A stretch of 13,106 nucleotides of DNA from JBNKEI01 sp050288705. Lineage in GTDB: Bacteria > Myxococcota > Myxococcia > Myxococcales > UBA5297. The notes beneath the pieces were generated by a model, which saw nothing but the letters and a program-made list of their open reading frames with translations, was not told the origin of the DNA and made no database searches. A program made the translations under genes and the position numbers. The DNA lies in NCBI GenBank assembly GCA_050288705.1, contig JBNKEI010000063.1, positions 1 to 13,106 of the forward strand, in the 5' to 3' direction. Numbering within the stretch: position 1 is the stretch's first letter; each line of letters starts with the position of its first letter. Below are positions 1-6,414 of the stretch, in pieces.

Positions 1-246
1 AAATTTTAATGCGACAGAGCTAACCTAAACTGTCTACTATTTCGGATCAACCCTACGGGTGAGAATTGAGCTTTTAGAAATGTAACGGGTGCGGCTCCTT
101 TAAAACGACCTAAAAACAGTAAGCAATGCATTAGCGGGGACCTGACAGACTACAAATGCCCAAGTAGGTTGGCAACCAAACCAAATTGTTTGGAAAGGCC
201 AACAAATGAAAGAATCCATTCGAACAAGTAATGAGCAGTCAGAAAA
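1..246. other. Left-edge stretch with no recognisable gene
   Basis: I read both strands in all frames and recognise no protein family or RNA. On the minus strand the DUF5060 remnant (247-714) loses its family resemblance just before entering this stretch, so it may be foreign DNA that replaced the rest of that gene. The sequence starting near base 31 (TGTCTACTATTTCGG) looks loosely like the TG-starting terminal repeat of an IS3-type element, but I see no second end and no transposase fragment, so this is only a suspicion. Confidence 0.4.
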
Positions 247-714
247 TCAAGGTGTAATAAACCTAGAGGAGGTGGCCAAGCAATCAATGACCAACGGCCC
301 CCTCAGAGTAGATGAAACACAAGCAAACGTCCCGCTTTCGCCTGATGGTTTTGCACCGGTCCCCTGCCAGCTATAGGTATAAGACCACGTCCCAGTCTCA
401 TCCGGCATAAATCTGACTTTCCACACATTTCCGCTTTGCCCTCCGTTTCCGTCTCCATCATAAAAACCATACGCAGTATAAACGTCATTTGTGGGCGAAG
501 TTATAACAGCCTTAAGTTCAATCTCAGCATAATCAAACTTATTTGTATAGTTATTGCTATTTGTAACCGAGTGCTCCCAACCGCTGAATACAGGGACATT
601 GTTTGAATGAAACCCCGGTTATGTGGCAGCAAATCCAACAGTGGCGACACCGAATGACAAGCTGACAAATAACAATGTGAGCATACGAATACTTAACAAT
701 CTACTTTTTATCAT
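247..714 (-). pseudogene. Broken DUF5060-domain secreted protein (N-terminal fragment)
   Basis: The ATG at 714-712 follows a purine-rich AGAGAGAAG ribosome-binding stretch and opens a convincing Sec signal peptide (MIKSRLLSIR, then a hydrophobic core LTLLFVSLSFGVA, then FAAT). Codon 32 (621-619) is TAA. The same frame then continues for about 120 codons with the hallmarks of DUF5060: WEHS near the start, an acidic GFYDGDG, then VRFMPDETGTWSYTY and a GESGTFACV strand. In known proteins DUF5060 is an N-terminal beta-sandwich placed before a DUF4038/GH140-like glycoside hydrolase domain. Here the resemblance ends at GPLVID and the frame stops at 247, so the catalytic part is missing. Two lesions (internal stop and lost 3' part) make this a pseudogene. 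A single substitution or sequencing error could explain the TAA, but not the missing hydrolase. The domain assignment is from motif recognition. Confidence 0.7.
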
Positions 715-844
715 CTTCTCTCTCTTCCTCTGTGTCTGAAACCAAGCCAATAAGATTAATATCAACATTCGTCAATTTCTTCTATACGATGCTTAAAAAG
801 TTCCGGCCGCTTGAAAATCTGCTTAAAAATAAACAATCAATCTC

Positions 845-1580
845 TCAATCTTTTCCGACGCAATAATTCCAATCGCCATGAAAGGTGTCACGTTTGATTG
901 GAAGCGCGGCATATTCAGCATCAGACACGCGAATGCCTGTTAAGTAGCTTCATTCGTCAAGTTTTGCGCGGACACGAAGGCCAGTTGTAGGAATGTTTAG
1001 CCCAGTATCTAAGGCAAATCGATGAAGTTCGGCTTTTCAGCCACGGGCACGATGACCATTGCTTCCACTGCAATCCGCAGTGATAAGCAGCCTTGATGTC
1101 TTGGGATAGGTCGGGCGTCCAGGATGGTTTTCTACCTTCTCTCGTTTTTCGGGTTTGTTGGAGCGTGTATCCTGCCTTCTTGAGAATAGTAGCCACTGTT
1201 TGAGGATTAATTTTGAAGCCTTTTTCGCGAAGAGTGGCAGCTAGTTTCCTGGTGCTTTTGGAACACCAGCGCAAAGGACTCATGGGCACGTGTGTCTGGA
1301 TCGACCAAATCGTCAAGCGCCAGTAGAAGCCCTGGCTGTATTTCTTCAGCGCACTTACCTCCCCCGTCAATTCGCCTGATTCTTTCTGTTCTTTCGCTCA
1401 ATGGCTCGTTCAACTCTTTAATGCCGCGTACTATTTTGGCGTAACCGATGCCTGTCGCGCGATGAATAACCGAAATTCAACCGCTCCCGATCGCTTTTGC
1501 CTCTGTCGCCGCCCAAGCCGAACTCCTCGTTCATAGAGCACATTGGCCACTTGTTTCCACTTCTTCCGAATCTCTGTCTC
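845..1580 (-). pseudogene. ISAzo13-family transposase remnant with two large internal deletions
   Basis: Reading 1580 down to 845, pieces of one transposase appear in the right order across three frames. They are TEIRKKWKQVANVLYER; then AWAATEAKAIGSG, a stop, RATGIGYAKIVRGIKEL; then RTERIRRIDGGGK and LLALDDLVDPDTR; then (new frame) PMSPLRWCSKSTRKLA and KAGYTLQQTRKTREG; then (new frame) YPKTSRLLITADCSGSNG; then TTGLRVRAKLDE, a stop, TGIRVSDAEYAALPIKRDTF and HGDWNY. These match the characteristic blocks of ISAzo13 DDE transposases. The stretch between TREG and YPKTSRLL that should carry the first catalytic Asp is missing, and so is the stretch between DTGLNIP and TTGLRVRAK that should carry the catalytic Glu. 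At least three frameshifts and three in-frame stops are present. It cannot be active. I found no convincing terminal inverted repeats. Confidence 0.85.
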
Positions 1581-1790
1581 TCTCGACACGTTGCTTAGAA
1601 TTGTGACACGTCCAAGCCAACCACGCATGTTTATTGTTGTCCGAGCTACCATTTCCATGCTCGGTAAACTGCCATACTTTTAAACGAAAGATCGATCGTT
1701 TATTTCTGAGCGACTCCTTAACCTTGCAAACCAATTGCGGAAACACGGGAGCGTATACGGCGATATCTGAAACTCGTTTTTTGATTCGTT

Positions 1791-1830
1791 AGAAAAATAT
1801 TTGCAAGCTGTGCTTGGTTCGACAAATATT
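1791..1830 (-). terminator. Probable intrinsic terminator of the LEA14-like lipoprotein gene
   Basis: On the minus strand AATATTTG (1830-1823) pairs with CAAATATT (1803-1796), with a nested AAGC/GCTT hairpin inside the loop, and a T run follows (A run at 1793-1797 on the plus strand). The stem begins at the stop codon of the gene ending at 1829. It is AT-rich and so weak, but its position and T-tract are right. Confidence 0.5.
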
Positions 1831-2614
1831 AAAATTCTGGAGTAATAGCGCTTGGAGGAACAACCCAACTGCCGATAGCTGGCCCAAAGGCAACCTCAAC
1901 CCGCCCTTCTCCTACATCGAACCAAACAGTCCCTTCAACTTCAAATGGAATTTCAAAAGTAACATCTTGCCCTTTGCCCAACTGATCAATTGACTGGTCG
2001 GCGAGGTATTCTAATGCATTCAACATTGGATCAGGGCCAAACGAGAAGCGTGATGTAATAAGGATTTCGCCATCACTAACCACCTCAGGCATCTTAAAGC
2101 TTGGCTTTTCACCCAATGCGGCACTAATCCCCTTAGATACGAGCAAATCGACAGCAGCATTCTGAAAATCGCTGAGCGATTTAATATCGCTGCTTTTGGA
2201 GATACAGGAATTCGGACCAGGTTGACCAGTGCAGTTTGGCTGGTCGGCCCCGCAGAAGACTACACACACTGCACCAAGCTTTTGGTTAGATTGGTCGGGA
2301 AAGATGGTAACTGCGGTAAGCATCTCAGCAACTGGTATCGGGAAGTGATTCGGATTTTTCGCCAGAAAGCGCAAGTCGAAAGCTATTTGCATCTGGTCGA
2401 TGCTTGGGATGGGGCCAAACATAGGTGGACAGACGTAAGAACCGAGAGGCAAAACAGTAGGACAATAGTAGGCCTCCAGCATCTTTTGCGATGGCGACTG
2501 CACCAGTACCGCGTCTTGGTATGAGACGGAAGGCAGATTTTTATTCGTGGAATAAGTTAGATTTTCACAGGCACTAAGTACCAACCAGCCTAACAAGAAA
2601 GATATTCGCCTCAT
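1829..2614 (-). CDS. Putative lipoprotein with LEA14-like (water-stress/hypersensitive-type) domain
   Basis: About 261 aa. The N-terminus MRRISFLLGWLVLSAC is a short type II signal peptide with lipobox LSAC, so the mature protein should be lipid-anchored at Cys16. The ATG start has an AAGGAG Shine-Dalgarno at 9 nt spacing (AAGGAGTTAGTCTCTATG). Residues about 75-120 carry the LEA14-like signature, a strand pattern leading into AKNPNHFPIPVAEM, followed by VTIFPDQSNQKLG. A second beta-rich part (about 175-250, FEIPFEVEGTVWFDV) may be the other half of the fold. Four Cys between about 116 and 136 could form disulfides. LEA14-like lipoproteins occur in deltaproteobacteria but have no assigned reaction, and I do not assign one. 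The gene stands alone between remnants, with its own terminator at the stop codon. No operon partner is visible. Confidence 0.75.
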   Translation of the reverse strand: MRRISFLLGWLVLSACENLTYSTNKNLPSVSYQDAVLVQSPSQKMLEAYYCPTVLPLGSYVCPPMFGPIPSIDQMQIAFDLRFLAKNPNHFPIPVAEMLTAVTIFPDQSNQKLGAVCVVFCGADQPNCTGQPGPNSCISKSSDIKSLSDFQNAAVDLLVSKGISAALGEKPSFKMPEVVSDGEILITSRFSFGPDPMLNALEYLADQSIDQLGKGQDVTFEIPFEVEGTVWFDVGEGRVEVAFGPAIGSWVVPPSAITPEF

Positions 2615-3039
2615 AGAGACTAACTCCTTATTCTGGCCTACCTTCTATGGCCTATCTCGGGAGCGACTATTCACATTATCACCGACAATTGCTCCAATGC
2701 CAACATCCCACTCTTTGAAGCGGTCGGGAGACATACCGCGAACGGGCAGATCTTGCGCTTTTTTACCAGTCCTTCGGGACCGCAAGCTTTGAATTTCTGG
2801 CCGTGCCAAATCTTCCGCGCATTGGCAAATTTTTGAATAAGGCTATTCGACGCCAATTATTTTACCCGATTTTTTTATTACTGTAGGTTTATCAGGCTCA
2901 TCAATAGGCGGAACACTCTCATGTAAAGCCGGTGAGCAGTCTGGAATAGTTTTGACCTGCAAAATTGGTATTATTCCGGGCTTGACCTGGAATCCGGCAG
3001 TTACAGGTCTTCCGGATTCCTATGCTTGCCGAATTTTAG
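2615..3039. other. Gene-free stretch of about 425 bases upstream of the LEA-like gene
   Basis: Contains the 5' leader of the lipoprotein gene, a strong hairpin at 2989-3020, and minus-strand reading frames around 2649-2870 that match nothing I recognise. One of these frames reads SPDRFKEWDVGIGAIVGDN, with no start codon supported by a ribosome-binding site. It may be decayed coding DNA. I see no promoter I would stand behind. Confidence 0.4.
2989..3020. repeat. Perfect 9-bp inverted repeat (hairpin)
   Basis: GGAATCCGG (2989-2997) is the reverse complement of CCGGATTCC (3012-3020), with a 14-base spacer. It lies just downstream of the stop of the CBM9-like remnant (3040, minus strand). No T-tract follows on either strand, so it is a poor intrinsic terminator. 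It could be an intergenic repeat unit or an end of a small mobile element. Confidence 0.5.
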
Positions 3040-3204
3040 TTATTTACCTCGTAAAAATTTAATTTCTCCCCACCCGTAGGGATTATTTGCGGTTCCGCTA
3101 TCCATATTTGCCCATAACGTCTGGATAATACCGGCTGAAGATCTATCATTCATAGACAAATCAAAGCCGAAAGACTGTCCGTCGCCTGAATAATGATTGC
3201 GTGC
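3040..3204 (-). pseudogene. C-terminal fragment of a CBM9-like carbohydrate-binding protein
   Basis: A 54-residue open frame ending in TAA at 3042-3040 reads GDGQSFGFDLSMNDRSS, then IIQTLWANMD, then NNPYGWGEIKFLRGK. This resembles the C-terminal end of CBM9-like / DUF1083 domains, where a 'GFDl.inD' strand is followed by an aromatic 'W' strand and a closing 'wG.i.l'. There is no start codon, and upstream the frame meets TGA at 3207-3205. The protein it came from would be an exported sugar-binding or sugar-degrading protein. It abuts the sigma-54 activator remnant on the other strand, and both lack their 5' parts. The family call rests on a short stretch and could be wrong. Confidence 0.5.
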
Positions 3205-3418
3205 TCAATGTCGAAGGAAAAAGTCTCGAAGAGGTGGAACGCGAAGTAATCCGCCTTTCATTACGTCAACATCGAGGCAAAGGATAAGGATTATGGTAAT
3301 GAATGAGTTACAAGTATCCAAAACAACTTTGTACAAAAAAATCGCTGACTGGGGACTCCAGTGTGAAGGACTTCCCGAAAGCGAATCGAGCTTCTCCATA
3401 AAAGAAGTAATGGATTAA
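3198..3418 (+). pseudogene. C-terminal DNA-binding (Fis-type HTH) remnant of a sigma-54 activator
   Basis: NVEGKSLEEVEREVIRLSLR followed by QHRGK (about 3207-3281), then after a frameshift NELQVSKTTLYKKIADWGL (about 3302-3358), is the typical end of an NtrC-family enhancer-binding protein. The first part corresponds to the 'LeevEre.I..aL....gn' helix and the second to the Fis-like recognition helices ('LgisktTLYkKl'). A stop TAA lies at 3416-3418. The receiver and AAA+ (GAFTGA) parts are absent. It is dead twice over, through loss of the 5' part and a frameshift with a stop at 3282-3284 in the first frame. Known role of the family: activation of RNA polymerase at -24/-12 promoters. At least one such promoter is proposed in this window, but this fragment cannot serve it. 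Confidence 0.7.
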
Positions 3419-3431
3419 GAAAAATACCTGG

Positions 3432-3476
3432 AATTCCACCTCGGACATTAATAAGACGATGTGGAATTAGTTTTTG
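3432..3476. terminator. Weak hairpin near the 3' end of the DUF1566 gene
   Basis: AATTCCAC (3432-3439) pairs with GTGGAATT (3461-3468) across a 21-base loop. AGTTTTT follows on the plus strand (3469-3475), and CCAGGTATTTTT follows on the minus strand. It lies between the ends of the plus-strand HTH remnant and the minus-strand DUF1566 gene, so it could act as a bidirectional terminator. The long loop lowers confidence. Confidence 0.3.
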
Positions 3477-3483
3477 TCAGATC

Positions 3484-4563
3484 TCAGCGAACACAGCGGA
3501 CGTAGATTTTAGTAGTCTTGTAATCTGCCCACGTTGTTTTTGATTTTTGTCTGAAACAGACGCCGTACGCAGATTCGGAATTATGACTGTCTGAACTCCA
3601 AAAACAACTAAGTGGCGTGGAAGGAAAGGCTTTATTATTAATGCTTTGTTCATCCTTATACTCTTCATGTGTAAATTTGTAATGATCTACTATAGATTCT
3701 AGCTCGACCTTGGTAGGCAAACGCCATCCATCTCCTAGATCTTTACATGCATTCTTGGCTGATTCCCAGTCAAACTTCTCCCAATCGGCTGTTTTAATAT
3801 CGCCAATTGGATATTTCTTCCACACTAGACATGTTTGTTTATCAAGCACCTCGTCTGAATTGCTGGTGTAATCATAAGCCGAATCGGGAATAGGTTTTTC
3901 TTTAGAAATTGGCCAGGCATCTATTTTTTTTGTAGGTTCATGAGGAGGCGGTGCGCAACCGCACACATCGGGCTCTCCTGCTCCTTCACAGGTTTGCGCA
4001 CCAAAACACTCTCCACCACAATTCACGGTTCGCGAATTACCACAAGAATCAGTTTCGGTTACTGTCCCACAATCCCTATTTCCACAGATTTCCTTGTCCG
4101 TTGGCTCTATACATCCACAAAAATTAGCTTCCCCGTCACCGCCACAGGTGTGATCAGCTGCTTTACAATCACTATCATCATGACAATTCCCCTCCACACA
4201 ATTTCCTTCCACGCAAATAAACTCTTTTCCATAAATAGAAGCCTCAGCGCATTGCTGGTCGGAATTACAAACTCCACAAGAATTGGAATTGCTGTGATCA
4301 CATAATTGTCCAGCAAGACAATCCACCGCTTCTCCCCATTGGCCATCGTCACCGCAAGTCTGCATTTTTGAATACTTTGCCAAAGGATCGCATTGAGTTT
4401 GGCCCGGCTTACATGCATCTTTAAGCACACACAAGCCATTACTGCACTCACTTCCCTCGCTACAATCGGCGTCATTATCGCACGTTCCCGGCAAGTTACT
4501 ACATGCTGCAATACCTAGTAGTATCACTACCGAAATGCCCCGTGATATTATGCGTGATTTCAT
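3484..4563 (-). CDS. Cys-rich lipoprotein with C-terminal DUF1566 (Lcl-type) domain
   Basis: 359 aa. MKSRIISRGISVVILLGIAAC is a lipoprotein signal with Cys21 as the lipidation site. Residues 21-203 form a long Cys-rich region built of short cysteine modules (CDNDADCSEGSEC, CHDDSDCKAADHTC, GNRDCG...DSCGN). Such modules are common in secreted proteins of myxobacteria and relatives and are probably disulfide-bonded. Residues about 232-359 match DUF1566: LVWKKY, FDWESAKNACKDLGDGWRLP (the WRLPT motif), then FWSSDSHN and a closing YVRCVR. DUF1566 is a surface/secreted domain without a known catalytic function. AGGGAG lies 12 nt before the ATG, slightly far. The gene starts 40 bp after the stop of the PEGA gene on the same strand, so the two are probably co-transcribed. 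A ligand-binding or adhesive surface role is inference. Confidence 0.85.
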   Translation of the reverse strand: MKSRIISRGISVVILLGIAACSNLPGTCDNDADCSEGSECSNGLCVLKDACKPGQTQCDPLAKYSKMQTCGDDGQWGEAVDCLAGQLCDHSNSNSCGVCNSDQQCAEASIYGKEFICVEGNCVEGNCHDDSDCKAADHTCGGDGEANFCGCIEPTDKEICGNRDCGTVTETDSCGNSRTVNCGGECFGAQTCEGAGEPDVCGCAPPPHEPTKKIDAWPISKEKPIPDSAYDYTSNSDEVLDKQTCLVWKKYPIGDIKTADWEKFDWESAKNACKDLGDGWRLPTKVELESIVDHYKFTHEEYKDEQSINNKAFPSTPLSCFWSSDSHNSESAYGVCFRQKSKTTWADYKTTKIYVRCVR

Positions 4564-4603
4564 AACGAATTAAAACTCCCTTTCTTATTTCACTAGCCGC
4601 AAT

Positions 4604-6037
4604 TCAAAAATTCCCACCCACGGTTAATGAAACCTTGCCGTCTACTTGTCCTGTTTTCTTGTATGTTTGCCGATCCCAAGAAACATAGAAATATGCGCCC
4701 GAACCCACCGAGGCCATCGCCGCTCCTATTGCGAATCCGTTACGCAGCATCCACGCGATCGAATGGTCGCTATCTAACTGACGGCGACGTGCTTCTTCCT
4801 CTCCTTCGCGGCAATGGCCCCGCGAAGCATCCAAGCTATTGATATTGTTCTCTATTTTTCCCAAATGTATCTGTTCGTAAACTGCTGCCCCGGTCATTAC
4901 CGCCGCCAGGCCAGCTAATGACCAGGCCATCGCACGCTGCCATTTTACTTTTGGATTCGCTTTTGGATTTAACGTGGAAGAGAGCAATTTTGATTTGTCT
5001 GCCAATTTTCCGGTAACCATGAAAGTAGCAAGTTTTTCCACATCCTTATCAGCGACACCAGTGGCCGAAAGCTTTATTCTTCCCTCTCTTGAATTCTCAT
5101 TTCTATCGACCAACTGGACGGCCAAATACTTTTCCCCAAATACTGGTCCATCTTCCCGAAACAGAACTACCGACTGTACCCCCAGCAAGCTGGCAAGTTG
5201 AGCTAGAGACTTAATTCGCTTTTCATTATCGGCAGAAAAAGCAACGCAGGGACCTTTTTCAGCAAAAATTGATCCTTCGAATTCGTTGTCAAATTCGACA
5301 ACCGTATCGCCCTTGACTACTACCTTTTTGAATAAACCCCGCCCTTTGGAAAATTCGATATCTATTTGATATTTACCCTCTGGGACGCGAAGTCTTATAG
5401 GAGAGTAGCCAATTGGACATCCATCAATGTGCACCATTAGTCCAGCCGGTTTAGTAACCACATTCAGCAAAGAATTGGCGCTTTTCCTCAGCTCATTTCG
5501 TGTATCATTAACATATTTGTGAAAAGTAGGAGGAAATAATCTAAAATCGAGCTCAAAAGCACCAATTCGAGCTATTCTCTCTACTGTCGCGCAATATTTT
5601 TTTTTGTTTACTTTAGACTTATGGTATACCCAGGCTAATTTGGTATAAGCGTCACGAATATTGTCGCAACGCTTTTGGGAAGGAGCATGTAAACGGAGTT
5701 CTTCTATTTCTTCCAATAACGGATTTATTGCTTTTTGATAGTCCATATTAAGAAGATCCTCGCGACGATCTTCTAGACTGCGACTAATTTCCTCCATTGA
5801 CATTGACGGAATGCCACCAAGGTCATCGATAATAGACTGCTCTGATTTGACCACAATATTTTTGTGTACCAAAGCAGCGCGAAACTTGCTAAGGGTTGCT
5901 GCCGACGTGTTTTGTTGGCAAGAATCACCTTTTATTACCGCTATCGATGGTGAGTAAATCGGTCGTGCGTAAACCGGCGAAGCGATGATTAGACTAGTTA
6001 GTAACCAGCGCGTAAAATTAGATTTCCAGCACCTCAT
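4604..6037 (-). CDS. Exported PEGA-domain protein with two C-terminal membrane segments
   Basis: 477 aa. A Sec signal peptide (hydrophobic WLLTSLIIAS, cleavage plausible at PVYA/RP) is followed by an alpha/beta N-terminal part. This contains SIAVIKGDSC, a charged helical stretch at 80-135, and RLFPPTFHKYVNDTRNELRK. A PEGA domain at about 191-250 (VTKPAGLMVHIDGCPIGYSP, then VPEGKYQIDIEF) is a surface-protein beta module. Residues 255-345 form a second alpha/beta region. Two membrane segments follow at about 369-388 (MAWSLAGLAAVMTGAAV) and 434-452 (GFAIGAAMASVGSGAYFYV), then a short tail. This architecture is common in uncharacterised deltaproteobacterial envelope proteins. No enzyme motif is visible. 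GGGGAG lies 7 nt before the ATG. It is the first gene of a probable two-gene unit with the DUF1566 lipoprotein, and a weak -24/-12-like site lies about 120 bp upstream. Confidence 0.85.
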   Translation of the reverse strand: MRCWKSNFTRWLLTSLIIASPVYARPIYSPSIAVIKGDSCQQNTSAATLSKFRAALVHKNIVVKSEQSIIDDLGGIPSMSMEEISRSLEDRREDLLNMDYQKAINPLLEEIEELRLHAPSQKRCDNIRDAYTKLAWVYHKSKVNKKKYCATVERIARIGAFELDFRLFPPTFHKYVNDTRNELRKSANSLLNVVTKPAGLMVHIDGCPIGYSPIRLRVPEGKYQIDIEFSKGRGLFKKVVVKGDTVVEFDNEFEGSIFAEKGPCVAFSADNEKRIKSLAQLASLLGVQSVVLFREDGPVFGEKYLAVQLVDRNENSREGRIKLSATGVADKDVEKLATFMVTGKLADKSKLLSSTLNPKANPKVKWQRAMAWSLAGLAAVMTGAAVYEQIHLGKIENNINSLDASRGHCREGEEEARRRQLDSDHSIAWMLRNGFAIGAAMASVGSGAYFYVSWDRQTYKKTGQVDGKVSLTVGGNF

Positions 6038-6157
6038 CCCATGACTCCCCAGTACTCAGCCCTTTACAGTGATAGTACAACCCGCTATTACTAGTCACTG
6101 AAGTCCAATTCTCTATTTTTATAGTGAACTAAACGCTAGTCAACATATGATGTATCG

Positions 6158-6173
6158 TGCATCGTCCAATCCA
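6158..6173 (-). promoter_or_regulatory. Weak candidate -24/-12 (sigma-54) promoter upstream of the PEGA gene
   Basis: The minus strand reads TGGATTGGACGATGCA. GG and GC are separated by exactly 10 bases, as sigma-54 holoenzyme requires, and the -12 element ATGCA is the same as at 8986-9001. The -24 element TGGATT is poor against TGGCAC. It lies about 120 bp before the start codon. An alternative sigma-70-like TTGACT lies just downstream, without a well-spaced -10. Confidence 0.3.
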
Positions 6174-6253
6174 ACTATGCGTCTTAAAGTCTTTAGAAAT
6201 ACTTTTGCCGAGTCAGCATATTTTTTTATCGACAGCCTACCCGGCGATTTCAC

Positions 6254-6414
6254 CTAGCACTTTTTATCCATTATTGGCGCGAGCCAATTTTTCATATTTT
6301 TCTTTACTCTTGATAGAACCTCAACTAGCACGCACCTATCGACCCCTTTGCAATCGGGGTCCCTATCGCATTTTCCTGGCAGTTCACCTGCACATGTCGC
6401 AACACGCCGACTTA
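6254..6414 (-). pseudogene. Possible vestige of a Cys-rich protein gene
   Basis: One minus-strand frame, with no start codon, reads TCAGELPGKCDRDPDCKG then VDRCVLVEVL and stops at 6256-6254. The block LPGKCDRDPDCKG closely resembles LPGTCDNDADCSEG at the mature N-terminus of the DUF1566 lipoprotein (residues 24-36), with the same spacing of the first cysteines. The frame is one off from the end of the beta-helix gene. It could therefore be a leftover of a paralogous lipoprotein gene, or chance. No promoter or ribosome-binding site is seen. Confidence 0.25.

Noticed and set aside
1..60. Possible IS3-type terminal repeat at about base 31
   Set aside because: Only one end, no transposase fragment and no target duplication visible.
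1680..1868. 62-residue minus-strand open frame across the LEA gene end
   Set aside because: It overlaps the 3' end of the lipoprotein gene and its terminator, with no motif or ribosome-binding site.
2671..2856. 61-residue minus-strand open frame with a Lys/Cys-rich middle
   Set aside because: No recognisable family, no supported start, and other frames of the same stretch look equally plausible.
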